Part shown: piece by piece, positions 1-7,918 of the stretch
How the letters are laid out: every line of letters begins with the position of its first letter
Position numbering within the stretch: position 1 is the stretch's first letter
Source: Hydrogenophilales bacterium
Lineage (GTDB): Bacteria; Pseudomonadota; Gammaproteobacteria; Burkholderiales; Thiobacillaceae
Direction: 5' to 3'
Assembly: GCA_024636675.1 (NCBI GenBank)
Contig: JAGXGM010000028.1
Coordinates: forward strand, 1 to 64,000
DNA: 64,000 bases
Notes under the pieces: generated by a model
Told to the model about the DNA's origin: nothing
The model's input: the letters and a program-made list of their open reading frames with translations, nothing else
The model's database searches: none
Program-made: the position numbers and the translations under genes

Positions 1-618
1 ACATTGACGCTCAAAAACACGACGGCCACGGCGGCCAATCTGACGATTGCGCGCGACACGGCGGCAATCAACACCGCTGCTTCCGGTTTTGTCGAGGCCT
101 ATAACGCGCTGTCCAGCCAGATCAAATCCCGCTCTGCCTATGGCACTGTGGAGGGTGTTTTGGCAGGCGACAGCACCTTGCGCTTCATGCAGGACCAGAT
201 GCGCGGCATTTTCAACACCCCCCCGAGTGACGGCACCCTGACCACGCTGGGGCAGATTGGCATCGCGTTCCAGCAAAACGGCTCACTGCAGTTGGATAGC
301 AGTAAATTTAATAGCGCCCTAACTGCAAATTTCAGCGATGTACAAAATTTGGTCTCGTCACCGACGGGAATCGTCACCCGCCTGGAAGCCTGGACCAGGT
401 CCGCGCTTGAGACCGGCGGCCTGATCGATAGGCGCTCGCAAGGTCTCACCAAGTCCGTCGAAAACTTTAACGAGGACATCGACAAGCTGGAATACCGGAT
501 GGTGGCCATCGAAAAGAAATATCGGGATGAATACACCAAACTCAACCTCCTGCTGAGCAGCATGAACAGCACCAGCACATATCTGACCAATCAGCTCAAT
601 AGCAGCCAGAGCAAATAA
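1..618 (+). CDS. fliD: Flagellar hook-associated protein 2 (filament cap), C-terminal part
   Basis: The reading frame is open from base 1, so the gene begins outside the window and only its last ~205 residues are seen. FliD forms the pentameric cap at the filament tip and helps flagellin fold into the growing filament. The visible part has the usual FliD C-terminal region: a stretch with ASGFVEAYNAL, a GDSTLRFMQDQMR helix, and a terminal coiled coil rich in charged residues ending in serines and asparagines (STYLTNQLNSSQSK). fliS follows after 14 bases and fliT after that, the standard fliDST order, which supports the call. The TTG at base 4 given in the ORF track is not a credible start. Confidence 0.93.
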   Translation, partial: TLTLKNTTATAANLTIARDTAAINTAASGFVEAYNALSSQIKSRSAYGTVEGVLAGDSTLRFMQDQMRGIFNTPPSDGTLTTLGQIGIAFQQNGSLQLDSSKFNSALTANFSDVQNLVSSPTGIVTRLEAWTRSALETGGLIDRRSQGLTKSVENFNEDIDKLEYRMVAIEKKYRDEYTKLNLLLSSMNSTSTYLTNQLNSSQSK

Positions 619-632
619 TTCAGGAGCAAGAC

Positions 633-1067
633 GTGTACACGAATTCCAGAAATTCAGCCCATGCCTATGCCAACGTCGGTCTGGAGACCGGCGTCATCGC
701 GGCCAGTCCGCACCAGCTCATCTCGATGCTGTACGAAGGCGCCGAGCTCGCCGTACGGATGGCGATCAAGCACATGAACGAGGGCGACATCGCGAAGAAA
801 TCCGCTGCCATCAGCAAGGCCAGCAGCATCATCCTGGAAGGCCTGCAGGCCGCGCTCGACCCCAAACAAGGCGGTGACATCGCGCAGCGCCTGGATTCTC
901 TGTACGTCTACATGAACCAGCGCCTGATGCTCGCGCACATCAACAACCAGACCGCGCCACTGGAAGAAGTACTCGGCCTGCTGCGCGAACTGCACGGCGC
1001 CTGGCAGCAGATCGGCACCCCTGCCCGCACGGCCCCCCAGCCCAGCCACCATTCCATTGCCGCCTGA
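633..1067 (+). CDS. fliS: Flagellin export chaperone FliS
   Basis: This 144-residue protein matches FliS in length and sequence style (HQLISMLYEGAELAVRMA, then YMNQRLMLAHINNQ). FliS binds the C-terminal helix of newly made flagellin in the cytoplasm, keeps it from polymerising, and passes it to the export gate. The start is a GTG preceded by AGGAG at good spacing. The last ~15 residues are Pro/Ala/Thr rich and probably disordered. It lies between fliD and fliT in one transcription unit. The flagellin gene itself is not in the window and probably lies upstream. Confidence 0.95.
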   Translation: MYTNSRNSAHAYANVGLETGVIAASPHQLISMLYEGAELAVRMAIKHMNEGDIAKKSAAISKASSIILEGLQAALDPKQGGDIAQRLDSLYVYMNQRLMLAHINNQTAPLEEVLGLLRELHGAWQQIGTPARTAPQPSHHSIAA

Positions 1068-1080
1068 ACCGGAAATCACC

Positions 1081-1410
1081 ATGACCAGCCACGAAATGCT
1101 CACCACCTACGAATCGCTCTCCGAACTCACCGGCAGCATGGTCAACGCCGCCAGTGAAGGCGAATGGGATCATCTGGCCGCACTGGAACAGCGTTGCCGG
1201 GGCTATGTCGGCAGCCTGATGCAAGCCGCGCCGCTGTCACTGAGCGAAAACGAGCAACGCACCAAGGTGGCGATCATCCGCGCCATCCTGCAGAACGACG
1301 CCAAGATCCGCGCGCTGACCGAGCCGCGCCTGCATGAGTTGCAACAGCGGCTGCACATGACGCGCTCCGGCCAGCGCGGGGTCGACGCTTACGGTGCACA
1401 GCGGGCGTAA
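1081..1410 (+). CDS. fliT: Flagellar protein FliT (FliD export chaperone)
   Basis: A small, mostly helical protein of 109 residues in the fliDST position. FliT is the export chaperone for the cap protein FliD and in enteric bacteria also antagonises FlhDC. The sequence has the short FliT pattern (YESLSELTGSMVNAASEGEWDHL, then the basic helix EPRLHELQQRLHM). The ORF track extends to 1057 with a non-ATG start; the ATG at 1081 is preferred because it is preceded by GGA and avoids overlap with fliS. FliT is poorly conserved, so the identification rests as much on position and size as on sequence. Confidence 0.82.
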   Translation: MTSHEMLTTYESLSELTGSMVNAASEGEWDHLAALEQRCRGYVGSLMQAAPLSLSENEQRTKVAIIRAILQNDAKIRALTEPRLHELQQRLHMTRSGQRGVDAYGAQRA

Positions 1411-1425
1411 CAGCCATTTTTCCTC

Positions 1426-2499
1426 ATGTTCCCGGTTCAGTACCTGCCCCGCATTCTGGATGTCCCGCCCAAGCCGGGCGCTCCGGATCGGCCGCTCTCC
1501 GCCCTGGTGGCGGTGCAGCCGATTTTGAATGCTACCGAACGCGATCAGGCCGGGCCACGGGCCGTATTCGAGCAGCTGAAAATCGGGCAGATGCTGACCG
1601 GTCTGGTCCTGAGCCAGACGAAAGGCATTTCGCTGGTCGAAATCGATGGGCAAACCATTGCCACGCGCCTGCCCCACCCGGCGGCCCCCGGCGACACCCT
1701 GCGCCTGCGCTTTGCCGGCCACATGCCCCAGGCGGTGTTTCTGCTTGACCCTGCCGAGGCCGACGCCGGCGATGGCCCGAAGCTGAGCCAGACCGCACGC
1801 ATGCTGAGCGACCTGATGCAGCAGCTGCCGGCCCGCAATGCCTTACCCACGCTCACCCCGCCCGGCCCCTTGCTCGATCAGGTGACGACGAATCCGGCCC
1901 TGATCGCGCTCGCACTGCGCACTGCGCTCGTTCGCAGCGGGCTGTTCTATGAGTCGCACCTGGCCAACTGGGCGGTCGGCCAGGACAGTCTGGACGGCCT
2001 GATGCAGGAGCCGCAAAACAAGCTGGCGGCGGCCGAGGCCGCGCGCGCCGCGGCCAACCCACTGGCCCTGCTCAACGCCGCGGAAGCGGCCGTCCCGAAG
2101 CCGCTCAATCCGATGCATGCGCTGCTGGCGCAGCAGCTGCAGGTGCTGGAGTCGCCCCAGTTCGTCTGGCGCGGCGAGGTGTGGCCCGGACAGACGCTGG
2201 AATGGCTGCTGCGCCACGAAACCGAACACGCGCAGGACCAGGCGGCGGCGATGCCCGGCGACGAGGCCAGTGCCGGCTGGGAATCAAAGCTCAAGCTGAG
2301 CCTGCCGCACCTTGGCACCGTGACCATGCACATCAAGCTCGATACAAATCAGGCGTTCAGCATCCGCATGGTGCCGGAACAATCCGGCGTCGAACCCCTG
2401 CTGCGGCAGAACCAGGGACAGTTGGCAGAGCAGTTGGCGGCAGCCGGCTGCACCCTTCAGGCCCTGACGGTGGAACGGGATCATGACGCCGGCGCCTGA
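1426..2499 (+). CDS. FliK-family protein (second, fliDST-linked hook-length-control-like protein)
   Basis: A 357-residue protein with a C-terminal region typical of the FliK hook-length control fold (KLKLSLPHLGTVTMHIKL, then LAEQLAAAGCTLQALTV). The N-terminal part contains a small beta-rich segment (IGQMLTGLVLSQTKGISLVEIDG) followed by an Ala/Pro-rich helical middle. Canonical FliK is encoded at 10458-11594, so this is a paralogue. It overlaps by 17 bases with a short FlhB-like gene, and the FliK/FlhB pairing echoes the known interaction by which FliK switches the export specificity of FlhB. Its exact job is not known from sequence; a role in export switching or c-di-GMP-independent hook control is only inference. 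Confidence 0.75.
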   Translation: MFPVQYLPRILDVPPKPGAPDRPLSALVAVQPILNATERDQAGPRAVFEQLKIGQMLTGLVLSQTKGISLVEIDGQTIATRLPHPAAPGDTLRLRFAGHMPQAVFLLDPAEADAGDGPKLSQTARMLSDLMQQLPARNALPTLTPPGPLLDQVTTNPALIALALRTALVRSGLFYESHLANWAVGQDSLDGLMQEPQNKLAAAEAARAAANPLALLNAAEAAVPKPLNPMHALLAQQLQVLESPQFVWRGEVWPGQTLEWLLRHETEHAQDQAAAMPGDEASAGWESKLKLSLPHLGTVTMHIKLDTNQAFSIRMVPEQSGVEPLLRQNQGQLAEQLAAAGCTLQALTVERDHDAGA

Positions 2500-2776
2500 C
2501 AAGCAACGCGTCGCAGCCGCCATCGCCTATCGCGAAGGCGATGGCGCGCCGCGCGTGGTCGCCAAGGGACGCGGCATGGTGGCCGACACCATCATCGAGC
2601 GGGCGCGGGCGTCCGGGGTCTATGTGCACGAATCGCGCGAGTTGCTGGCGCTATTGATGCAGATCGACCTCGACAGCCACATCCCGCCTCAGTTATATAT
2701 TGTCGTGGCCGAACTGCTGGCTTGGCTCTATCATCTGGAAGCGTCTGAAAAAGCCCTTCCGAACACTCACGCCTGA
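2483..2776 (+). CDS. FlhB-like C-terminal domain protein (stand-alone EscU/YscU/FlhB cytoplasmic domain)
   Basis: This 97-residue soluble protein resembles the cytoplasmic C-terminal domain of FlhB: AAAIAYREGDGAPRVVAKG, then an ESRELLALL helix, then HIPPQLYIVVAELLAWLY. Full FlhB has four membrane helices and an autocleaving NPTH motif; both are absent here, the position of NPTH being occupied by residues around QRVAAAIAY. Such short FlhB homologues are known in several flagellated bacteria and can partly replace the cleaved FlhB domain in export. Its start overlaps the end of the FliK-like gene in another frame, suggesting translational coupling. flhB proper is not in the window. Confidence 0.82.
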   Translation: MTPAPDKQRVAAAIAYREGDGAPRVVAKGRGMVADTIIERARASGVYVHESRELLALLMQIDLDSHIPPQLYIVVAELLAWLYHLEASEKALPNTHA

Positions 2777-2781
2777 TCCAT

Positions 2782-3546
2782 ATGCTTTCCTCTTCGCAAC
2801 ACGCTTTCAGTTCTGCCGATCACGACGCATTGATGGCACGCTTCACCCTGCATTCGCGGGCGGATATTCTGTTCCAGCTGCGCGCCATCCAGAAACGCAA
2901 GCTGTTGTGCAATCTCGACCTGAAAGGCAGCCGACAGATCATCGTCACCTCGGTGCTCATGGTGAACGATGCAAAGAACACGCTGATCCTCGACAGCGCG
3001 CGCGGCGATGCACTGAACCAGGAACTGATGTCAGGCAAGGGCGCGGAGTTCATCGCCCAGCTCGACGGCGTGTCGATCTCGTTTTCCACCGGCCCCCTGG
3101 CATGGTGCAAATACGAAGGGGTGCCCGCGCTGCGCATCGCCCTGCCAAAATCACTGATCCGCCTGCAACGCCGCGAGCATTTCAGGGTGCCGATGCCCAT
3201 CGCCAACCCAATCAGATGCATCGTACCGTCGATCGTGGATGGCGATGCCGAGCCGATCACCACGCATCTGATGGATATCAGCTGTGGCGGCGTGGCGATC
3301 ACAGAAACCGGCGGGCGACTGGGTCCCGAGACCGGCCGGATTTTGCCGGACTGCCGATTGCTGCTGCCCGAGCCGGACACGATCAGCACCTCACTTGAAG
3401 TACGCAACTCGGCCCAGATCCGCCTGCCCAATGGCACGTTTCAAACCCGGCTGGGCTGTCAGTTCATCAACCTGCCCAACGACATGGCAGCGAAATTGCA
3501 ACGCTTTGTCATGGATATCGAACGTGCGCGGCGAGACAGCCTTTAA
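2782..3546 (+). CDS. ycgR: Flagellar brake protein YcgR (PilZ domain, c-di-GMP binding)
   Basis: A 254-residue cytoplasmic protein with an N-terminal YcgR domain (ILFQLRAIQKRKLLCNLDL region) and a C-terminal PilZ domain. The two c-di-GMP binding motifs are visible: the arginine motif RLQRREHFRVPMP near residue 130 and the DISCGG motif near residue 170. YcgR loaded with c-di-GMP binds the rotor-stator interface and slows or biases the motor. It sits 5 bases after the FlhB-like gene, so it is co-transcribed with flagellar genes. The HD-GYP protein encoded at 17538-18608 could degrade the same second messenger. Confidence 0.92.
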   Translation: MLSSSQHAFSSADHDALMARFTLHSRADILFQLRAIQKRKLLCNLDLKGSRQIIVTSVLMVNDAKNTLILDSARGDALNQELMSGKGAEFIAQLDGVSISFSTGPLAWCKYEGVPALRIALPKSLIRLQRREHFRVPMPIANPIRCIVPSIVDGDAEPITTHLMDISCGGVAITETGGRLGPETGRILPDCRLLLPEPDTISTSLEVRNSAQIRLPNGTFQTRLGCQFINLPNDMAAKLQRFVMDIERARRDSL

Positions 3547-3586
3547 TCCGCGCCCCCCCCACATCAAGATTTCAGGAAACCCCGCC

Positions 3587-4546
3587 ATGCAAACGATTCA
3601 GCAGGAAATTGACGAAAGAACCAATCTGACCAGCTCCAACAAACTGGAGCTCTTGCTGTTTCGCTTGGGGGAGGATGCCAATCTCGATCGAAACGAACTG
3701 TTTGGCATCAACGTTTTCAAGATTCGGGAAATCATCCCCATGCCGATCATCACGGCGGTGGCCGGATCACATGACCATATGATGGGCGTGGTCGACCTGC
3801 GCGGCCAGATCATCCCCGTCATCAACTTGCCGGCGGTCACTGGATGCACCCCCAAAACCGGGCTGAATATCCTGCTGATTACCGAGTATGCCCGCAGCAC
3901 TCAGGCCTTTGCCGTCGAGTCGGTGGAGGACATCGTGCGTCTCGACTGGCGTCAGGTGCTGTCGGCCGAGGGCAATGCCGCCGGCGGCATGGTGACCAGC
4001 CTCGCCCGCCTGGACGGCGAAAACAGCGACCGCCTGGCGCAGGTGCTGGACGTGGAAACGATCCTGCGCAAGGTGATGCCGCCGACCGAACCGGACATCG
4101 ATACCGCCACCATTGGTGCCACTGTGGAGATCAAACCAGGCACTGTCATCCTGGCCGCAGACGATTCACTGATCGCGCGCACCATGATCGAACAGGGACT
4201 GGAAGCCATGGGCCTGCCCTTCATCATGTGCAAGACGGGCAAGGAAGCCTGGGATCATTTGCAGGCCATTTCCGACAAGGCAGAAGCCGAGGGAACAACC
4301 GTGCACGACAGGATCGCCCTGGTACTGACCGATCTGGAAATGCCCGAAATGGACGGTTTCACCCTTACCCGAAACATCAAGCAGGATCCTCGTTTCAGCA
4401 ACATTCCCGTGGTGATCCATTCTTCGCTGACCGGCTCTGCCAACGAGACGCACGTCAAGAATGTGGGGGCGGATGCCTATGTGGCGAAGTTCGTCGCAGA
4501 GGATCTGGCGAATGCCCTGCGCAAGGCACTGGGCGCGATGCATTGA
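3587..4546 (+). CDS. cheV: Chemotaxis coupling protein CheV (CheW domain fused to receiver domain)
   Basis: The start is the ATG at 3587; the longer ORF in the track runs back through ycgR. The 319-residue protein has an N-terminal CheW-like domain (ELLLFRLG, VVDLRGQIIPVINL) and a C-terminal receiver domain with the acidic pair in LAADDS and the phospho-acceptor Asp in LTDLEMPEMDG. CheV couples receptors to CheA like CheW, and phosphorylation of its receiver by CheA is thought to give a second adaptation path. It is the last gene of the left-hand operon and faces fliE across an unusual repeat array. Confidence 0.94.
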   Translation: MQTIQQEIDERTNLTSSNKLELLLFRLGEDANLDRNELFGINVFKIREIIPMPIITAVAGSHDHMMGVVDLRGQIIPVINLPAVTGCTPKTGLNILLITEYARSTQAFAVESVEDIVRLDWRQVLSAEGNAAGGMVTSLARLDGENSDRLAQVLDVETILRKVMPPTEPDIDTATIGATVEIKPGTVILAADDSLIARTMIEQGLEAMGLPFIMCKTGKEAWDHLQAISDKAEAEGTTVHDRIALVLTDLEMPEMDGFTLTRNIKQDPRFSNIPVVIHSSLTGSANETHVKNVGADAYVAKFVAEDLANALRKALGAMH

Positions 4547-4547
4547 G

Positions 4548-4651
4548 GTTCAAGGTGCAAGATTCAAGATGCAAGTTACAAGTTGTTCGTCGCCAGGCAT
4601 AAAGCCGTACGCTTCGTGTGAACCTTGTATCTTGATACCTTGCAACTTGAA
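4548..4651. repeat. Inverted arrays of 7-nt NNNCAAG units at the cheV/fliE junction
   Basis: Directly after the cheV stop there are five perfect consecutive heptads with CAAG as the last four bases (GTTCAAG, GTGCAAG, ATTCAAG, ATGCAAG, TTACAAG at 4548-4582). After a ~40-nt spacer the complement CTTG appears four times with 7-8 nt spacing (4624-4649). The two halves therefore form a broken inverted repeat that could fold as a long RNA hairpin in either direction. The same design occurs at 16185-16270. Mechanism and mobility are unknown. Confidence 0.85.
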
Positions 4652-4678
4652 GCCCCCGCGAAGCGAGGGCGATCTGCT
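4652..4678 (+). terminator. Possible intrinsic terminator between cheV and fliE
   Basis: GCCCCCGCGAAGCGAGGGC forms a GC-rich hairpin with one mismatch and a GAA loop, followed after a short gap by CTTTT. It lies immediately before the end of the oppositely oriented fliE gene, where read-through from cheV would need to stop. The T-run is short and not directly adjacent to the stem, so the call is tentative. Confidence 0.4.
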
Positions 4679-4679
4679 T

Positions 4680-5039
4680 TTAAATGCCCATGTTCATGAT
4701 GTTCTGATATGCCTCCACCAGCTTGTTGCGCACCTGCACAGTCTGCTGCAGGGCGATGCTGGATTTCTGCAATGAGATCATGGCGTCAGAGAGGCTGACC
4801 GTGCTGTCGCCCATTTCAAAACGCTGGGCCATCTGCTGAGACTGCTTCTGGACCTGATTGACCTGATCGAGCGAAGTTTTTAGGACTGAGTGAAAGTCGG
4901 TCGCACCGGCAGCCGGTTTGGCCTGCAGGGCACCGTCGCTCAGGGGGTTGGCATTTGCAGGGGACGTGCGTGCCGCCGCAGCCTGCAGCTGCGCCATCAT
5001 CGCTTCGATCCGGCCTGTGTCGATTGCACCAATGCTCAT
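4680..5039 (-). CDS. fliE: Flagellar hook-basal body protein FliE
   Basis: A 119-residue protein with the FliE C-terminal pattern (DAMISLQKSSIALQQTVQVRNKLVEAY, then NIMNMG). FliE sits in the periplasm between the MS ring and the proximal rod and is the first axial protein exported. The start ATG has a strong ribosome site (AAAGGAGG). It is transcribed alone and divergently from fliF, as in enteric bacteria and unlike the fliEFGHIJ order found in many other proteobacteria. Confidence 0.95.
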   Translation of the reverse strand: MSIGAIDTGRIEAMMAQLQAAAARTSPANANPLSDGALQAKPAAGATDFHSVLKTSLDQVNQVQKQSQQMAQRFEMGDSTVSLSDAMISLQKSSIALQQTVQVRNKLVEAYQNIMNMGI

Positions 5040-5283
5040 CGCGTCCTCCTTTGCTCATTCAGCCGCCTGGCAGGCGGTTTTTCCACGTACTCACCTTATC
5101 AGCCGGACCGCAAACCATAAGTTCGATAAGCCCAGAAAATCGGCGCCTATTCTCCCGATTGAAAACTCTGGCAGTGCCGATAATTCGATCACAAAGCGGA
5201 AGTTCTCATGGGGAAGCACGACGTGAACACGGCAAACAGAAACAAGATGATCCATGACGCCAGCATGATGGGGGCCGAATAAT
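5040..5283. promoter_or_regulatory. Divergent fliE/fliF intergenic region
   Basis: This 244-base region must hold the promoters for fliE (leftward) and the fliF operon (rightward). Seen in it: a perfect hairpin CCGCC-TGGCA-GGCGG followed by TTTTT on the + strand (about 5062-5081), which lies in the fliE leader; and a GCCGATAA string at 5176-5183 identical to the sigma-28 -10 consensus, but without a matching -35 element at the right spacing. No convincing sigma-54 site was found. A class II (FlhDC-type) promoter is possible but not demonstrable by eye. Confidence 0.4.
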
Positions 5284-6924
5284 ATGGCAGAGGGAGGCGA
5301 GATTGTTGTTCCGGGCAACATGATGGACTTTACCCGGACGGCTGGCGGACAAAAAATCATGCTGGCGCTGGGCGTGGCCGCAGCCATTGCGGTGATGGGC
5401 GCGGTCTGGATGTGGGGGCAACAGCCGGACTATCGCGTGCTGTTCTCGAATTTCAGCGATCGCGACGGTGGCGCGATAGTCGCCGAGCTGGAAAAAATGA
5501 GCATTCCCTACAAATACTCCGACGGCGGCGGTGCGGTGTTGGTGCCTGCCGACCGCGTGCACGATGCGCGCCTGAAACTGGCTTCGCAAGGCCTGCCCAA
5601 GGGCGGCAATGTCGGTTTCGAGCTGATGGAAAACCAGAAACTTGGTTCATCGCAGTTTGTCGAGCGCGTCAATTTCCAGCGCGCCATGGAAGGCGAGCTG
5701 GCACGTTCGATCGAATCGGTCTCCGTCGTGCAGTCCGCCCGCGTGCACCTGGCCATGCCCAAGGATTCGGTCTTCGTTTCCGAGCAGAAGACGCCCACGG
5801 CCTCAGTGCTGCTGAATCTGCATCCCGGCCGCGTACTGGATTTGCAGCAAATCAGCGCCATCGTCCACCTGGTTGCCAGCAGTGTGCCCGAGCTGCCGAT
5901 CAAGAACGTGACTGTGGTCGACCAGCACGGCAACCTGCTCTCCGAAACCGGCAACAAGCTGGCCAGCGCCAACGGCATGGACCCCAGCCAGATCAAGTAT
6001 GTGCAGGAATTGCAGCAGAACGTGGTGAAGCGGATCGAGTCGATCATCAGTCCGATCGTCGGCCCCAACAACGTGCGCGCCGAGGCGACGGCCGACGTCG
6101 ACTTTTCGCGCAGCCAGCAGGCAGTGGAATCCTACAAGCCGAACCAGACACCCGACGCGATGGTGATTCGCAGCCAGCAGACCAGCGAATCACTGAATGG
6201 CAACGGCAATCCGGGCGGCGTGCCGGGTGCGCTCACCAACCAGCCGCCGGCACCCGCCACCGCACCGATCAATGCGCCGGGACAAGGCGCGGTCGCGGCG
6301 GTCAACGGGGGCGCCAGCACCAATACGCGCAAGGACGAAACCGTCAACTACGAGGTCGACAAGACCATTCAATATGTGCAACAGGGGGTCGGCGGCCTGA
6401 AGCGGCTATCGGTCGCGGTGGTCGTCAATTACAAGAAAACCACCGCCGCGGACGGAACAGTGGAGATGAAGCCGCTGACCGAGGCGGAGACGACCCAGAT
6501 TTCCAACCTGGTCAAGGAAGCCATGGGATTCAACGCGGAACGCGGCGACTCCGTCAACGTGGTGAACACGCCCTTCGCCCGCGCGGAACAGGAAAAGCTC
6601 CCGGATCTGCCCTGGTGGAAGCAATCTGACAATATCGAATATATCCAGATGGCCAAGACTGCAGGCAAGTACCTGCTGATGGCGCTACTCCTGCTCATCC
6701 TGTACCTGCGCGTACTCAAGCCGATGCTGAAGAAGCTTTCTGCATCGATGGCGCCGCTTCCTGTCAGCCAGAATGCCCAACTGCAGCAAGCCGACGCCGG
6801 CGTGCTGGCGCTTCCCGGCCAGCGCAACTATCAGGAAAACCTGTCACGGGCCCAAAAAATGGCCAACGAGGATCCGCGCGTGGTCGCCAACATCGTAAAA
6901 ACCTGGGTGGCCAACAATGAGTGA
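5284..6924 (+). CDS. fliF: Flagellar MS-ring protein FliF
   Basis: A 546-residue inner-membrane protein that forms the MS ring, the base on which the rotor and export gate assemble. One membrane helix lies near the N-terminus (MLALGVAAAIAVMGAVWMWG), followed by the ring-building YscJ/FliF domain (YRVLFSNFSDRDGGAIVAEL) and the central beta-collar with a Gly/Ala/Pro-rich loop. A second helix (YLLMALLLLILYLRV) precedes the cytoplasmic tail, whose end (VVANIVKTWVANNE) is the FliG-binding helix. The stop overlaps fliG by 8 bases. Length is normal for the family. Confidence 0.97.
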   Translation: MAEGGEIVVPGNMMDFTRTAGGQKIMLALGVAAAIAVMGAVWMWGQQPDYRVLFSNFSDRDGGAIVAELEKMSIPYKYSDGGGAVLVPADRVHDARLKLASQGLPKGGNVGFELMENQKLGSSQFVERVNFQRAMEGELARSIESVSVVQSARVHLAMPKDSVFVSEQKTPTASVLLNLHPGRVLDLQQISAIVHLVASSVPELPIKNVTVVDQHGNLLSETGNKLASANGMDPSQIKYVQELQQNVVKRIESIISPIVGPNNVRAEATADVDFSRSQQAVESYKPNQTPDAMVIRSQQTSESLNGNGNPGGVPGALTNQPPAPATAPINAPGQGAVAAVNGGASTNTRKDETVNYEVDKTIQYVQQGVGGLKRLSVAVVVNYKKTTAADGTVEMKPLTEAETTQISNLVKEAMGFNAERGDSVNVVNTPFARAEQEKLPDLPWWKQSDNIEYIQMAKTAGKYLLMALLLLILYLRVLKPMLKKLSASMAPLPVSQNAQLQQADAGVLALPGQRNYQENLSRAQKMANEDPRVVANIVKTWVANNE

Positions 6925-7918
6925 GCCCAGCGGCGTCGTTAAGGGCGCGATCTTGATGCTTGCGCTAGGCGAGACTGGCGCATCGGAAGTGATGAAGTTT
7001 CTCGGCCCGCGTGAAGTGCAGAAGCTGGGCGAGGCCATGACCAGCATGCGCTCCATTCCACAGGAGGATGTGGCGAACGTACTGGAGGATTTCAACAATG
7101 TGGCTGACCTGAATTCCTCGCTCGGCCTCGACTCCGACGACTATATCCGCACCGTCCTCAGAAATGCGCTGGGCGATGACAAGGCGTCGTCACTGCTGAA
7201 CCGGATTCTCGGTGGCGGCAGCGATGCCAGCGGCATCGAAAGCCTGAAATGGATGGATTCAGAATCGGTGGCGGACCTCGTCCACAACGAACATCCGCAG
7301 ACCATCGCAACCATTCTGGTTCACCTGGAACGCGACCAGGCCTGCGAGGTGCTGTCGTTCTTCACTGAACGCCTGCGCAACGACGTGCTGCTGCGCATTG
7401 CCACGCTCTCCGGCGTGCAGCCGACTGCGCTGCGCGAACTCAACGACGTGCTGACCAAGCTGCTGTCCGGCAGCGACGTGCTGAAGAAACAGCCGATGGG
7501 CGGCACGCGCGCAGCGGCGGACATCCTCAACTTCATGAATGGTGAAAATGAATCCGCCGCCATGGAGTACCTGAAAAGCTACGACCCCGAAATGGCGCAG
7601 AAGATCATGGACGAGATGTTCGTATTCGAGAACATCATGGATATCGAAGATCGCGGCATTCAGCTCCTGCTGCGCGAAGTGCAGTCCGACTCGCTCATCA
7701 TCGCCCTCAAGGGTGCGTCAGAGGATATGCGTGAAAAAATCTTCAAGAACATGTCGCAGCGTGCCGCTGACATGATGCGTGAAGACCTGGATTCCAAGGG
7801 ACCGGTTCGCCTGTCCGAGGTCGAGGCTCAGCAAAAGGAAATCCTGATGGTGGTTCGCCGCCTGGCCGATGAAGGCCAGATCTCGCTGGGCGGAAACGGG
7901 GAAGAAACGTATGTCTAG
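6917..7918 (+). CDS. fliG: Flagellar motor switch protein FliG
   Basis: This 333-residue protein is the C-ring component that binds FliF at its N-terminus and faces the stator at its C-terminus, converting ion flow to torque. Characteristic segments include HPQTIATILVHLERDQA in the middle domain and the C-terminal torque helix region with LKGASEDMREKIFKNMSQRA, where the conserved charged residues that meet MotA are present. It overlaps fliF upstream and fliH downstream by 8 bases each, consistent with translational coupling. Confidence 0.97.
   Translation: MSEPSGVVKGAILMLALGETGASEVMKFLGPREVQKLGEAMTSMRSIPQEDVANVLEDFNNVADLNSSLGLDSDDYIRTVLRNALGDDKASSLLNRILGGGSDASGIESLKWMDSESVADLVHNEHPQTIATILVHLERDQACEVLSFFTERLRNDVLLRIATLSGVQPTALRELNDVLTKLLSGSDVLKKQPMGGTRAAADILNFMNGENESAAMEYLKSYDPEMAQKIMDEMFVFENIMDIEDRGIQLLLREVQSDSLIIALKGASEDMREKIFKNMSQRAADMMREDLDSKGPVRLSEVEAQQKEILMVVRRLADEGQISLGGNGEETYV

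Noticed and set aside
5176-5183. GCCGATAA as a sigma-28 promoter for fliF
   Set aside because: The -10 string is perfect but the bases at the -35 position (GATTGAAA) do not match TAAAGTTT at 11-nt spacing.
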